Shown: positions 35,701 to 57,462, counted from the stretch's first letter. The stretch is 64,000 nt of DNA from Macrocystis pyrifera (GCA_031763025.1 JASSKH010000025.1:9539665-9603664); one strand, 5' to 3'. Translations and numbers: made by a program. The notes: generated from the sequence alone by a model not told the origin.

Positions 35701-38700
35701 ACGGTGTTTTGGCAAAATACATGTTGTGAGTAATTTGAAATTTGAAATACTGCAAGGCTGTTTCCTATGCGGTTCGATTTTGGAGCTTCAGCTTTTGACC
35801 CGATCTCATTTCCAGATGTGAACTTGGCAAATCGAAACAGTCTTCCTACGAAAAAAAATCAGATTTATTGCGCGTGCAGAGATCCGAGCAAGCGCCGAGA
35901 CCAACTGCTGATGTTGTAGCGGAGAGACGCGCCGAGTGCGCTGCACTGCGCGTAGGATCCAAGCGTCCGAGCCCACGCTGACTGTCTCTGGTCTGGCGGC
36001 GAAGATACGTGCAGAGTGCGCTAGAATCAACTTGTCTCGGTATTGTGTGTTGTGACAGAATGCGACTGACTGCAGCTGCTGTAGTCTACGAGTACGTATC
36101 CACGGAGAGGTGCCCGCCGAGTGCGCTTCTCCTGCTATCTAGGCCCGAGCCCCCGCCAGTCGACTGTAGTCTGGCACGGAGAGACGCGCCGCCCGCCGAC
36201 TGCGCGTCGGGCGCGATGCAACGTCGCTATCCAGCTGTGACCATCCAACTCATCGATCGCTCTGCTGCTGCTTGCTGTCGTGGATAACATCTTGAATTTA
36301 GAGACCATGCCATTTGTCGATTCGAAAATCTGAAGACCCAGGTCGTCGGATATTGGGCCAAAATCTGACGACTTGGACCATGGGATTCTCAAATCGAAAA
36401 AAAATCCAGTCATATTTAGCATGCAGGTATTCGGCCTGCATTAGCAGACACCTTTATTTTTGGGATCGAAAAATACAAATATGATGCTTCAAATCGAAGC
36501 GCACACCAGGTAGGAAACAGCCTGACCCTTTTAGAAGTGCAGTCCCGTCTTGGTGACAAAAAACTTGTAATGAGAATGGTTTGTGCCCAAAAGGGGACTG
36601 CAGTACTAATAGGGCTAAGGGAAGCGCCACGCTCGGAAACACGAAACACTGCAACGATAAGCACTATTGATAGATTAACACAGCTATGCGTTGGGCGAAT
36701 AAAAACCAGCTAGATACGTCGTACATACGTAGGCATCAGAACGTTTCCTGAGTTTGTTGCAGCGGGGCAACTATCCGACTACAGTATTTGGGTTTCCTGG
36801 TTATGGAGGGCTTTACGGGGTGCACAGACTCATGGCGTATCTAAACCCATTGTCATAGACGGTTGCGGTGCCGATAGCAGTGCCGAAGGCCGTTTATTTA
36901 TTATTTAGAGCCCATCTTAACGGGGAACGCTAAATTTCGTTATTTTGAAATAAAATTTCACTTTCAATGAATTTTAATTTGATTTCGAAAAAAAAGCGTG
37001 TTTGTATCCTATCGGGAAACGGCGCATTCATTTGTCAAACAAAAAGGAATTCGAAACAACCTGGAAAAACGCACCGCGTCACACAACGCCCGGCCGACAA
37101 ACAGCGACGCGAAGGTTTGCGTTGTCGCGTGCGCGCCGCCGCCAGCATTTTTTTCTTTTGGGTGGCGCAGGATAGGAAGCTATCACTCTCAGGGTGTCTT
37201 GGGTGGGCGGAGGGAGTCCTCAAGCGCCACGTGCGGAACAGCAACGGTGATGCAGCCATCGAGGTCTCGAGCGTATCCTGTTTTTTTGCTCGTTTACTCG
37301 GTTTTCGTGATGGTTGGCCGATCGAGCAGGCCGAAAAATTGGGCTTGCGGCCGCCATGATTTCTTTTGAGGCGCCTCCGCCGGAGTACGATGTGCTATGG
37401 TCTGTGGTGGTGGGCGCGGCTATTGCTCCGGTCGCCTGTCGTTGAGGTTCGCGTTTTATCGCCTCGACCGTGGTCACCGAAGCGGCCAAGAATCACCCCA
37501 GACTCCACCTGGGGTGTTGACCCACCATGAACATGCTACATCAAGGCGGAGGGTGTGTCTAAACAGGATCGAAATCGAAAATCGAATTGATAATAAACAA
37601 GGCGCTGATTGGTCCCTGGTCAAAACATTCCCCTTCGTTTTTTAGGTTCCGAAAAAATGAACGATTTACAACCCAATGCCAAAATCAAAAAGTTGACGGC
37701 TGGGAATCGAAAAGGAAATCGAAAGCACGAACAGCAACAATTCAGCTCGTCCTACTAGTCAGCGCAGCCACGTCAAAATGTCACATCAGGACCGCCGTAT
37801 ACAGCATCCAACCCAGCTAGCACGGCAACACAGCCGCAGACCCCCCCCCCCCCGTAAACAGCCAGCAGGTGAACCACAACACCAGCCCCGATGTTCTCGG
37901 GCCTTTGTTTCCCGGCGTTCGAGCCAGAGCGAACATAGTTTGAGGAAAATTCAGGATGATACCCTCGAGAACGAGGTCGGAAGTTCGTTCTCAGTATAAT
38001 TTCAAGTTTGATCTCAGGGCGTCAACGTGGGACGCGCCACCACCTCCTTGGGAGGCCCAACGACCTCCCGGAATCGAATTGCCGTCGCGTTTGCCTGCTT
38101 CTGTGGTGGATCTGTGTTACCGAGCGCTAGATTGCCGGCATGTGCACAGTTGCGAACGGCCTTATCAATAGTAGGTTGTGCTCTCCGTTGCTTTTCGCCT
38201 GGATTTCTATTTTCACTTTTCGATTCTGGTTGGATACCTCGGGAAATTTTTATCGAAATCGAAATGAATTCGATTTTCGATTGAGCTTTTCGATTCTGTT
38301 TAGACACACCCTGACCAACTCCCAGATTCGAAATTGAAATTAAAACAATAACACCAAAAAAGTCCCAAATATAGACTTTTCACTCAAATTGTTTTTTTTT
38401 TCTGATTTGCCCCTTTGAATCCTGCCTGCACTCTACGGCCAATCAGCTGCAAATTAGGCTAGAAAAAAAATCAAATAAAATTGAAAGAACCAAATGTCTT
38501 CGGTAAGATGGGCCCTAACCATGGGCGACTGAAGTCAGATACTCGTACGTACTGCTACAACACTGTAATAGTACTTGCCTCGCCAGCCAGCAAAAACTGC
38601 TGTGATAACTCGGAAGTACCAGGTGGCAGCCAAGTCCCGCCAACTCCACAGCCATAATGAACACTTGTGAAATGGATCTCTGAACGGTATGTGGCACAAT

Positions 38701-39211
38701 AACGGCCAAATTTCAAATTTCAAGAGGCGCCCAAGTGGAAAGGCTCCATTCTACGGCACGTAGAAGCCCAAGTTTGAAAGTGCTCACCACAAGTTTGCTT
38801 CTTCTGATGCATCGCCCTCCTCTGCAACTTCGCCGGTTTCGTCGTACAGACCTCGTCTTTCAGGGTCTGACAACACCGAGTGAACCACGGATAGCGCTTG
38901 GAAACGACCCTTTGCAGCATCGTCCCCGGGGCATTTATCCGGGTGCTGCGTAAAGGGGAAATCACACGGCAGATGGGGGGAAGCAACACAGCAACAGCGC
39001 AACAGCATAGCGGACGGTCATGTTTTCGGTTTGGTGACAGTTTGTGAGCTATTCAAAAATGGCGCCAATGACTTGATTTTTATTTACTCACACATTTGAG
39101 AGCGACCTTGAAGTATGCTTTCTTTATCTCTGCCGGGGTTGCCGTGGGTTGCAACCCAAGTACATCGTACAGAGACTGATTTTCTCCAAATTCTGCTTCG
39201 ATCGAGTCCAT
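32764..39211 (-). CDS. DNAJC9: DnaJ homolog subfamily C member 9 (histone co-chaperone), 7 exons
   Basis: J-domain protein of the DNAJC9 family; the animal protein is a nuclear Hsp70 co-chaperone that binds histones H3-H4. Exons (high to low): 39211-39092, 38945-38788, 35474-35402, 34921-34825, 34218-34079, 33525-33418 (or from 33528), 32931-32764. Total 864 nt, 287 aa plus stop; the human protein is 260 aa. Phases run 0,2,0,1,0,0. Exon 1 gives SLYDVLGLQPTATPAEIKKA; exon 2 opens exactly at the HPD motif (HPDKCPGDDAAKGRFQAL) and continues VLSDPERRGLYDETGEV. Exon 3 gives SDYWRNLFPKITDADITSF, the family-specific block after the J domain. Exon 4 carries GSDEEKKDILEAYEKRKGKM, exon 5 RIRAVIDLAIQDGE, and the C-terminus is Lys/Gly-rich. 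The only in-frame ATG upstream of the J domain is at 39211. Intron 2 (3.3 kb) is full of transposons. Confidence 0.93.
34221..34312. repeat. 46-bp tandem duplication beside DNAJC9 exon 5
   Basis: The sequence starting GTTGGTCACAGCGTCACAAC occurs at 34221 and again at 34267, each followed by a GAGGTGTATAA or CAAGGTGTATAA variant. It begins right at the acceptor side of DNAJC9 exon 5 (exon edge 34218), inside the intron. Confidence 0.7.
35755..36523 (+). mobile_element. TIR element, family 1 copy 1 (uninterrupted, 769 bp)
   Basis: Bounded by AGGCTGTTTCCTATGCGGTT at the left and an inverted, partly diverged end (..AGGAAACAGCCT) at the right. Two further copies occur at 40019-41290 (inverted, interrupted) and 54732-56327 (interrupted). 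Frames are broken and no transposase motif was seen, so it is likely non-autonomous. It lies in DNAJC9 intron 2. No clear target duplication was found for this copy. Confidence 0.72.
36908..38515. mobile_element. TIR element, family 4 copy 1 (TA target site), interrupted
   Basis: Ends are GAGCCCATCTTAACG and, inverted, GGGCCCATCTTACCG, each with TA immediately outside. The left part (about 37070-37550) resembles 41930-42440 in ADAT2 intron 2, including a shared GGAAGCTATC..CTC..GGGTGTCTTGGG block and a GAGGCGCC block. The copy is interrupted at 37551-38311 by another element. It resembles a Tc1/mariner-type target choice; no intact transposase was recognised. Confidence 0.6.
37551..38311. mobile_element. 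TIR element, family 5, nested in family 4
   Basis: A 761-bp element with ends GGGTGTGTCTAAACAG and, inverted, GGGTGTGTCTAAACAG. The subterminal sequence is rich in ATCGAAATCGAAAATCGAAT at both ends. Sequence on each side aligns continuously with the related family 4 copy (about 42375-42410), which lacks the insert. No clear target duplication was found. It holds a short poly-C tract near 37840. Confidence 0.65.
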
Positions 39212-39405
39212 GTCGCTTGAGTGTGTCCCGTGCGCCTGGCGTGGTGTTAGCCCTTGATAAAAGAGGTCTGCTCCTCTGAAGGCTTGTGTCTGGTGCACGG
39301 GTTTGCAGTAGCAGTGGAAGCGTTTTCATTTTTCAAACTTGGAAAATCAGGGGGATTCGAGAGTCCGTCCCCTGTATCCATGCTGGAATGCCACAACAGT
39401 CCAAG
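39212..39405. promoter_or_regulatory. shared divergent promoter interval DNAJC9/ADAT2
   Basis: Only 194 bp separate the two start codons, which read outward on opposite strands. It must contain both 5' UTRs and the core promoter elements. A TATA-like GATAAAAG sits at about 39256. An ATG at 39380 is out of frame with ADAT2 and would make a short overlapping upstream frame if transcribed. Promoter function is inferred from geometry only. Confidence 0.6.
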
Positions 39406-48719
<9,314 letters not shown>

Positions 48720-49020
48720 GCTCCTGTCGGCGTTCAGCTTTGAGAAAACACAGCGGATTTTCGCCGGTACACACGACTAGAGAGGTGCGAAGGATCGTTT
48801 CGCAAGACACAAGCTTGAAAATACACCCCCCTGCTTTCGATCCACATGAAAGCCTAGTCGGTAGTCGCTGTTGGCGATTTATGTGGCCGGCTTGTGATGA
48901 TAGTCGAAAGTCAGGCGCTTGGATTGCTGTTAGGCAAGTCCGGTTGCGAGCTTCAGCTCAGAAGATTTCTATTGATGTTGAAGAAGGCGCTCTCGGGCTA
49001 AGAAATATAAATGAGATATA
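48720..49020. other. ADAT2 3' flank, nothing recognised
   Basis: Contains the ADAT2 3' UTR and an open frame of unknown meaning. No clear AATAAA was seen close to the stop. Confidence 0.35.
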
Positions 49021-50360
49021 GTGTAGAACCCGGCATCACTATAGGGCTACCCTATATATACCCCCTACCTGGCATACGATATGATATCTCCATAGTACTT
49101 AGTCATGTTTTTTTCGTCGGAATGTGCTATATATATCATATCTTATTACATCGCTATATATAGGGGCGTTCAGCACGATGTGACTAAAAGGTTATATGAC
49201 ATTTGGTATATGATGTATGCGTCCGCTATGAAGGGATATATCGGCCTATACAAGGTGATACAAGATGATATATTGGCCTATATGAGGTGAAATGCGTGAT
49301 ATAGCTATATCCGATATGTGGCATAATATGACGACTTGCTGTCTTGCCGATATATCTTGTATCTTTCGGGCGTACATTTTGGGCGGAATATGCGTACAGT
49401 ATGTACCTGGTGTATGAGTACGAAGCGGGACGCACACACAAGGGGACACACCAGGGGTCTGTGTCCGCTGCTGTCTTCCTGTCGTGCGGTTTTGATCCGC
49501 GATGAGCGAGTCGAACGCGCCATCGCCTGTTGCCACAAGCGAGCCACAGCTACAGCACAGTCGTGTTGGCTGTGTTATAGTCTGAGAATTGGTGCAGTAG
49601 CAGCAGTTACTATAGGAGCGGATTCGGCACGTGCTTCTCGTAACGAGTGGGGGGCGGGAGGTAGCTATTGAATGAATAGTGGGAGGTGCTTGTCTTTGTC
49701 GCAGGATGTGTTGGGCATCCTTCCTGTTTTTGTCCGTTGTATGTTGTGTTCCGGTTTAGTTTATATGTTCTTGCTGTTGTCTCTTCCTTGAACGTTCGTT
49801 TCAGCGTTATTTCGGTTGTAGTCGGCGGGAGGAGCATATTATCCTGGTGACCTATGTCATGGATCGGAGGGGTCGCTTTGTGGGCACCAGCAATAATATT
49901 AATAAGAATATACGATATAGTACCTACCTACCTACCTACTTGGTACCTGTACTACCGGCACACTCTCGTGGTGCGTCATCGCAATATACCAACTGTTGTC
50001 TGCATTACACGACACATCAACATGCAATAAAACCTCGCGGAGAAGGGGTTGCTGTATCATCTTTCGTGCATTTTGTGTACCGGGTAGTACGTAGCGGGCA
50101 CAGACCGCAAAGTATTTGAGCCAGTGCTTTACCATCAGTGTGGCACAGGCCCCAACCACGAGCAGGTACCGATGTGACACGGCGGTGACGTGCATATGTA
50201 GGTGAAATAGCACACGAAAGCACGATATATAGGGCAGATAGAAGTGACATATCACACAATATAGAAGGTACATGATATATAACATTATATATATGCTATA
50301 TCACAGTATATATGATATATCACACGATATATGGCATGTGAAATATCATATACCGAAGTC
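49020..50360. repeat. AT-rich ATATC/GATAT palindromic repeat region
   Basis: Dense TATATC, GATATA and TGATATATCAC words, strongest at 49025-49330 and 50215-50355. The short self-complementary words could form many alternative hairpins. A CTACCTACCTAC microsatellite occurs near 49922. No gene recognised. Confidence 0.6.
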
Positions 50361-50907
50361 GGTCTATTTTTGGTCAGAAAAATGGTCGCCAAAGATTCGC
50401 CTCGGAGGGCAGGGGCTGTGGTGGCGTAGCACTATCGTACTTTCTTTGCGCTGCTTCTTTGGGGACATCCAAATCGATTCATCGAGACGGCTAATCCTTG
50501 GTGGAGTTCGGAAGGCCGCATCTCGTCGTTTGGTATGTAAGTAGATGCTCTAATGTCTTGTCTGATTTGGATCAGGGTTGGTCTGCAGCACTATCTTACT
50601 CAAACGAGTGATGTTTGGGGAGCTGGAGGGGGGAAAGGGTTGCTTGGGAGGGCAAGAGCAAGACTGGATGGGTTGTCTTGAACTCGACCTATTGTTGTTT
50701 CACTTGCCCACCGAGGAGAAATAATGGACGCTGGCAGCGAAGGAATCGCGCAAATGGTTGAGACGTGTTGAAGAAAGGGCAGAGCAGTGCATGAAATGCT
50801 GTTGTGTTAAGGAGAAGGAAAATGTAGCAAAAAGACGAACGCTTGAGGTACTAAATGCGCAGCAACTTAATTTAGATGCCGTTGGGCCCAAGGCCAGGGG
50901 GGGGGGG

Positions 50908-51053
50908 GTGCACTCGATAGGAGAGATGTACTCGATCTCATGCGTGGCCCTAGTCGTATCACCATAGATCCTCGCATCCCTACAATGCCGGGACGGAGCA
51001 TGTCGGGTTTTCACCGACCAGGCAGACATTGCTTGCACCAAGCGCGAAGCGCC
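50908..51053 (-). repeat. dispersed repeat, copy 2
   Basis: Reverse-strand counterpart of 23281-23429, truncated on one side by a G-run (50898-50907). Confidence 0.7.
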
Positions 51054-51302
51054 TTCGGGTGAGGGGGGAGAGGAGCCGCGTTGAAGGAAGCGTAACAACA
51101 GCAGCTAGGCCGCTTAAGAAAGTGAAGACACCGGCCGAAACTTGAAGGCACCCGCCGAAACTTGGCACTGACCGTCTTTGTAGTTGAGACGCCCAGTGAC
51201 TACTGCCTAATGCTGTGTTACAACCCTGTTTTATTTTTGTTTTGTTTGGTTTTGTTTGGTTTTTGTTGTTGTGATGCCCTAGCCCCTGCCAAGTCGATGG
51301 TG

Positions 51303-51329
51303 CCCCCCCCCCCCCCCCCCCCCCCCCCC
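51303..51329 (+). repeat. 27-bp poly-C tract
   Basis: Uninterrupted run of C. A shorter run of 18 C lies at 22875-22892. Confidence 0.9.
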
Positions 51330-52339
51330 GTACCCTGTCATTCTGCGTTGACTGCGTCACCTTATTGTTTTACGTACCAGGCAGTTGCGTGACCCTTTGG
51401 TATCTTCCCTTTTTCCGATTATGTTGAGGTTTTTCCTTGGTCCGTCTTTTCTCTGTCCTCTTTCTTTGTGTTGGTTGTGTCGCCCTTGACCCACCAACTG
51501 GACATAGGACTGCTCGTTCTTTGTTGTTAGCTCTTTGTCTCTACCCTCTTCTTGTCTTCTTGCCTCCGTGTGGCCTTCTTGTGACGTCCTCATGTTGCTC
51601 CATCACCTGGACATACCAGCAAACAGCAACCTTGTCCTCGGGACTTGGCTTGCGCCCTGAGCGCATGTTTGCTTCGTTTTTCAATCTTTAGTTTTTCTTT
51701 TTTTCCTTCTTTCTATTTTCTCTTCGTGTTCTTTCTTTCTTTCTTTTTTCCTTTTCTTTTTTTTTTTCGAGTGTACATGTACTAGTAGTACCATGGATAT
51801 GTTTCTGGTGGTGTTATTTGGTTACGAGTGATACAGGATGGTATACCACAGCTCGTTAGTACCGTTAGTTTCTCTCACGGACTGGTATGATACTGCCGTG
51901 TGCACTATTTCGTACTTGTTTGATTTTTCCAATCGAGATGAATTTTTGGTACAGTCTGTTTTTGCGACCACAGGCAGGATTTCAGGGAAGTGAGCTTGTG
52001 TGAGAACATCATCATCATCATTATCATCATCATCAGAGTATCACCCCGATATATTCCGGCATGCTTGTTGGTGTCTTTCGGTTTGATAGTGATTGATGTT
52101 CGAGCGTGGACCTTTAGCCTTGATGCTCGAGCGTGAAGCTGGGACTTTGCCGAGAACGCATCACCTTGCTGTACAGGCGCCTATGTGTATACCATGTAAG
52201 ATGCAGGATATCGCTGGCCACTCATGTTCTGGGAGTCGAGGCTATCATCAATTTTCTGCTGCGACTATAAACAAGAGTGGTCGCTTTTGCCCATGGACTG
52301 GTGCTGTAATTGCTCAGAAACATGGTGAATGTACAGCTC

Positions 52340-53060
52340 GAACTACTCCACACCTCGGATAACGTAACACTTGACATTTTAAGTTAATATTAGGCGCCAG
52401 CGAAATAAAAGCGTAACACTACGTTACTGCGTTAACTGCTGTCTGGATTTTGTGACAACATAGTGTTAGTGTGTTATGATATTGGCGGGCGATCGCGTAA
52501 CATTATGCTAGAGTGTTAATTAGATTCCGTATTGACCCCAGTGTAGGTGTTTCGGTGATAGGGTATGCAGCCCATAGGGAGCAACACTATGTTAGTGTGT
52601 TACCGGAATCCCTTGTGGTTATCGTAACGCACGTTGAAGGGATAACGTACATGGCCAATAAAACGCCAACATTGTGTTACCGTGTTAGCGACACCAGCCC
52701 GTAGCGAATAACGTTATGTTAAGGTGTCAGCGAAATTCGTGCTTGCTACTGTAACACAATATACTGTATGTAACGGACGACGTGCATGGCCAATTGAACG
52801 CTTACATTACGCTATGTTCGTGTGTTGGTGGAATTACTATTAATATTGACTATCGCAACATGTTAGAGGGATACCGTATATGGCCAATATGAAGTCAGGA
52901 TTATGTTAACCGTATCAGCCGCAGCAGTAGTCCGTATCAAGCGACGCTATGTTAGGGTGTTAACGGAAGTACTGCTACCATCACATACGTCATACGGATA
53001 ACGAACATGATCCACGAAACACTAGTATTATGTTAATGTGCTAGCTCGTATGCAATTTAT
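52340..53060. repeat. degenerate ~130-bp repeat with TAACA/TGTTA palindromes, block 1
   Basis: Recurring GGATAACGTACATGGCCAAT-like words near 52640, 52775, 52869 and 52997, each followed at a fixed distance by a TATGTTAGGGTGTTA-type word. GTAAC and GTTAC occur every ~20-40 bp. Followed by a 19-bp A-run near 53135. Confidence 0.6.
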
Positions 53061-53636
53061 GTAGTAACACAAGATAACATATACCGTACATTCCCAATCT
53101 ATCATCAACAACACATTTGAGAGTTTCGGAAGTGAAAAAAAAAAAAAAAAAAATGATCAGGAATGCCGTTGCTCAGGGTCTGTCGAAGTTTCGCCGCATA
53201 AAAGACGTTGACGGCTATTTTTTCCCTGAGCGGAGCTGATGCTTTATTTAGTTAGTCTCAGGGTTACGGGCTGCAAAGCAGGGGTTTACCCTGAGCAAAG
53301 AAACTGTTCCGGGTAATGGTCATGTCACAGAGCACAAGTAGTAAAGGATGCCTGTACCGCCACATAAGCAGCCCGGGACTGATACTGACTCGCCGCCATA
53401 GCTTAGGGCGACAAGGCGCGCTATCTCCTCGAACCAGTCGTCGTTTGATTCGTGATTCTTGGCGGCGAGGAAGTAGCTTCGGCAAAATCTAAGCAGGCAG
53501 AGAGGAGGAGGAGGAGGAGGAGGAGAAGGAGGAGGAGGTGGAGCATGCATCTATCTTTAGAAAAGGAAGACAAGCGACCTAGCAACCTTACGCTGCGTAA
53601 CGGTGAGGAGGGCGGTGATGGCGTAGAAGGTGCGGG

Positions 53637-54245
53637 AGGCGGACGCCCACTCGCCAAAGCATTGGGGCAACCAGGCGCACCACCTCCTCCACCAGTAGGC
53701 GTTTGGTTGTGATGGGGCTACTAAAGTATTGCTGTATAGCAGCTGTACAGCAGGCGAGGCGAAGTGAGCAGGTCGATAGATAGAAGCACATCACGCAGCA
53801 CACGAAAACAAAGACACGCGACCTCGAGCTGGGTGGCGGCTTGGTGGACAGCGATGGTGGAGATCGTGTTATAGCGTGTTATAGTGATGGAGGAGCGGGA
53901 GGGGCAGTTCGGGGCGAAATGTGGTGGAACACACGGCTGTCGCGAGGCGGACGCCCACTTTTGCCAAATCGTTATGGCAAAACCGGGCGCACTACCTCCT
54001 CCACCAGTTGGCGTTTGGTTGTGATGGGGTTAAAAAGTACTGCTGTATAGCAGATGTACAGCAGGCGAGACGAAGTGAGCAGGTCGATAGATAGAAACAC
54101 GTCACGCAGCACACGAAAACAAAGACACGCAACCTCGAGCTGGGTGGCGGCTTGGTGGACAGCGACGGTGGAGATCGTGTTATGGTGATGGAGGAGCGGG
54201 AGGGGGGGCAGGTCGGGGCGAAAGGTGGTGGAACACACGGCTGTC
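53637..54245. repeat. 306-bp tandem duplication
   Basis: Two copies starting AGGCGGACGCCCACT at 53637 and 53943 remain about 93% identical through CTCGAGCTGGGTGGCGGCTT and GGAACACACGGCTGTCG. Preceded by a GGA-rich microsatellite (53505-53540). Minus-strand frames encode similar VEEVVR segments in both copies, but no domain is recognisable. Confidence 0.75.
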
Positions 54246-54731
54246 GACTGCACGAAACTCGATTCTTGCTGTGAAAAATCGGGAAGCCTCAACGCAGGTC
54301 CACGTCATGTTATTCCTCCTCCACCCTGAGCGTGCTTTTTTTTCAACACATTTCCAAATCCTGGAAACACCCACTATGAGCGCCTACCCTGAACAAAGCT
54401 TTTTTTCCCCGAAACGCTCCGTTCCTTGGTAGTGCTGTGTTAGTGCGTATGTGGGAGTATGCACTTTACGTTATACATGGATAATGTACTGGTGGGGTTT
54501 CCTAACCTTTTTGAGGCGTTTTTTGCCGAGATCGCCCATAAATATCCCATGTTACAGGTTATTAAAAATACGGAGGCTTTTTTTTGCCGTATTCAAACTG
54601 AGTCTGTGTTTCGGTAATTGCAAATGTGTCTGTCTGTGTGTCTGTCTGCATGCCTTGTATTCTCGGACACGTTCCAATGATCGATATATAAGGTCGTTAC
54701 TGATGATATTCGTACGACGTATTCGACTCTT

Positions 54732-56327
54732 AGGTCGTTTCCTATGCGGTTCGATTTTTGAGCTTTTTAGATTTTGACCCGATAACATTTTCAGATGTGA
54801 ACAAATCGAAACGGTCTTCCTATGGGGAAAAATCAGATTTTTTGTGCGTGCAGAGATTCGAGCAAGTGCCGAGACCAACTGCTGTTATTGTGGTTTGGCG
54901 CCGCGAAGAGACGCGTTGCGTGCGCTGCCCTGCGCGTAGGACCTAAGCGTCCGAGCCAAGGCTGACTGCTCTGGTCTGGCGGTGAAGAGACGTGGCGAGT
55001 GCGCTAGAGCCAGCTTGTTTTGGTCTTTCGTGTTCCATTTGTGACTGACTGCTGCCGCTGGGTGCTGTACAGCAGCGTAGTCTACGAGTACGTATCGACG
55101 GAGAGGTGCGTGCCGAGTGCGCTTCTCTTGGTCTCTAGGCCCGAGCCCGCGCCAGCCGACTGTAGTGCCACGGAGGGACGCGCCGCCCGCCGTCTGCGCG
55201 TCGGGCGCGAAGCAACGTCGTTATACAGCTGTGTCACCATCCAACTCATCGATCGTTCTGCTGCTGTTTGCTGTCGTGGAGAATATCTTGAATTTAGAGA
55301 GCATGCCACTTTTCGATTTAAGAATCGGATGATCCAGGTCGTCAGACCTGGATCAATCTGACGACCTGGATCATTGGATTCTTGAATCGAAAATTCCGGT
55401 CGGATTTTGCATATTTGGACTACATAAGACCTATGCCAATGGCAACCCGAAGTATCAATAAAAAGTTTGAATTCCAAAGATACCCGCCAAAAAAATTTAG
55501 AACACGCTTCCTATGGGCACGTTCAGAAAAAAAAAAGTTCCCAACTTTTGGAAAAGCCCGAAAAAAGAAAATCTGGGGCCGATGTTGGGCCAAAATCGCC
55601 CTGAGACTCAGGCCGATCTTTGGTTCGAAGCGGCGAGATTCCGAGTCCTCGACAGACATCGATCGACAAAACCAACGATTGCGTCATGAATTCTGAACGG
55701 AGTGCGCTCGTTATGGGCTCCGACCCACCCTTGGGTCACTGTCTTCACACAATGGCCAGTGACGTGCGGCGGGCGCTGGCCAGGCGTACGATAAAAAAAC
55801 AAATAGCCGCTGGAGTGTACAAAACAGAGGACAAAATTGCTCGATCCGTCTCGAATGGCAAAAAACAGGCATTTTTTCAGGTTTGGGAGGATACCGCAGG
55901 ACGCCGCCGGCAAGCTCTCGCCCCCTAGAGCATGTATTCACTTTCTATCTTCGATGCCGTTATCTATACTCGTTGCCCTTGCCCGACACCAAGCGGGTTG
56001 GCCTTGGGCTGAGTCTATATCGAGATCGAGCATCTATCGTCGCACGAGCTGATTTTTATCAGCGTGTTGACAATTTGCAATGAGAGAAAACAAATTGCGC
56101 CGCCTGCAGCCGTTGGAAAAAAGAAAGAAAAAAACAACCATTTTTTCCCTTTTTTCCCACAGCGGCGGTACGAGGATATTTTCGGCTGTTTTTTCAAAAC
56201 AATATTTTTGAAAAAAAACTTTCGGACTTCGCGTTTCCATTGGCATAGGTCTAGGCAGGGTCATTTATTTTTGAGATCGAAAAATACAAATCTGAAGCTC
56301 GAAATCGAACCGCATAGGAAACAGCCT
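54732..56327 (+). mobile_element. TIR element, family 1 copy 2, interrupted
   Basis: Ends AGGTCGTTTCCTATGCGGTT and, inverted, AGGCTGTTTCCTATGCGGTT. The total of 1,596 bp minus the nested family 2 copy (824 bp) and one TA leaves 770 bp, the length of copy 1. The internal GAGACGCGCC and CTAGGCCCGAGCC blocks match 35755-36523. Confidence 0.77.
55427..56250 (-). mobile_element. TIR element, family 2 copy B, nested in family 1
   Basis: An inverted copy of 16840-17675 with ends AGACCTATGCCAATGG and CCATTGGCATAGGTC and TA on both sides. The flanks join to match copy 1 of family 1 around 36440. A plus-strand frame at 55620-55928 is open but shows no known motif. Confidence 0.75.
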
Positions 56328-56344
56328 TACGGACCTTATAGACT

Positions 56345-56620
56345 GAAAACATACCATACCACCAGGTAAATTTAGCCATATAATACATCTGCCACACCGT
56401 ACCATCGTACCATATCACAACATGTGTTATTTCCATATAGTACATCAAATCGTACCATCATACCTATACCACCAACATATCGTACAAATACCGTGTTTTT
56501 TTCCATAAAGTATACCGGTATCAAACCGTACCATCATACCATATCAATGCACCATATAACATACCGTGCCATACCGCACAACCGTACCGTACCACACCAT
56601 ACCCATACTGTACCAACACC
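56345..56620. repeat. ACCATA/ACCGTACC simple repeat
   Basis: Degenerate tandem ACCATACC, ATCATACC and CCGTACC words directly after the nested transposon pair. Confidence 0.75.
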
Positions 56621-57462
56621 ACAGGACGACAGAGCAGGAGCAAGTCTTATTCAATAGTAAGTACACAAGAGCATACGTTGATGGTGCAAAGTGATGAGGC
56701 GATAAGTGAGGTCAAGGTGCAAGGTGATGAGGTTATAAGCGCTTTTGCTACGATCGCCCCGAAGAACAATAGCGACAGTAGCAGCAGAGTCAGGGGGGCT
56801 CGGTTAACGCTGGAGGTTACAACCCTGGCAACCGACAGCCAGTACAAGACAGGGTGGACGGGGTGGAGGTGGACGACAAGGAGAAGGTGGAGGAGGTGGA
56901 GGAGAGTGGGGGGGCTGGTAGGAGAAGTGGAGCAGCAAGGTGGTGGTGGGACGACCATGGACACGGACGCTGGAGGGCGCTGGATTTGGGGTGGGGAAGG
57001 CTTCCCTCCTTTTGTACAAGATTAACACAGATTTCGTTGGCCTGCCCCCGATGCTCGTGATGCGAATAGCTGTTTACTGTTTATTGTACTCTGTTGTAGG
57101 TATGATGACTTGCATTGACTGCCTGTATGAAACGAGTACATCAATACTTTGAAGCAGTATAAGTTCTGGTGAATCAATTATAGAAGAGTAAGTGCGTACC
57201 AGGTACCAAGTATGAAGTTCGTTTTGTGTGCTTACTTGCATGTACGAGATGCACGAGTGGTTCTGGTGATTCTTCATTTTTGTGTTAAGCAATCTATATA
57301 CGTACCCAAGTTGATACGCGGTACCTCGTATCAGATACGCCTGAAGGGCAGCATGATGGTTGAAAAGATATGCACGGGGATACATGGCATTCATTCTATA
57401 TGACGTACAAACGTGTATCTCTCAGCTTTCCCTCCGTCCCCCGCCCCTCTCTCCCCCCCCAT

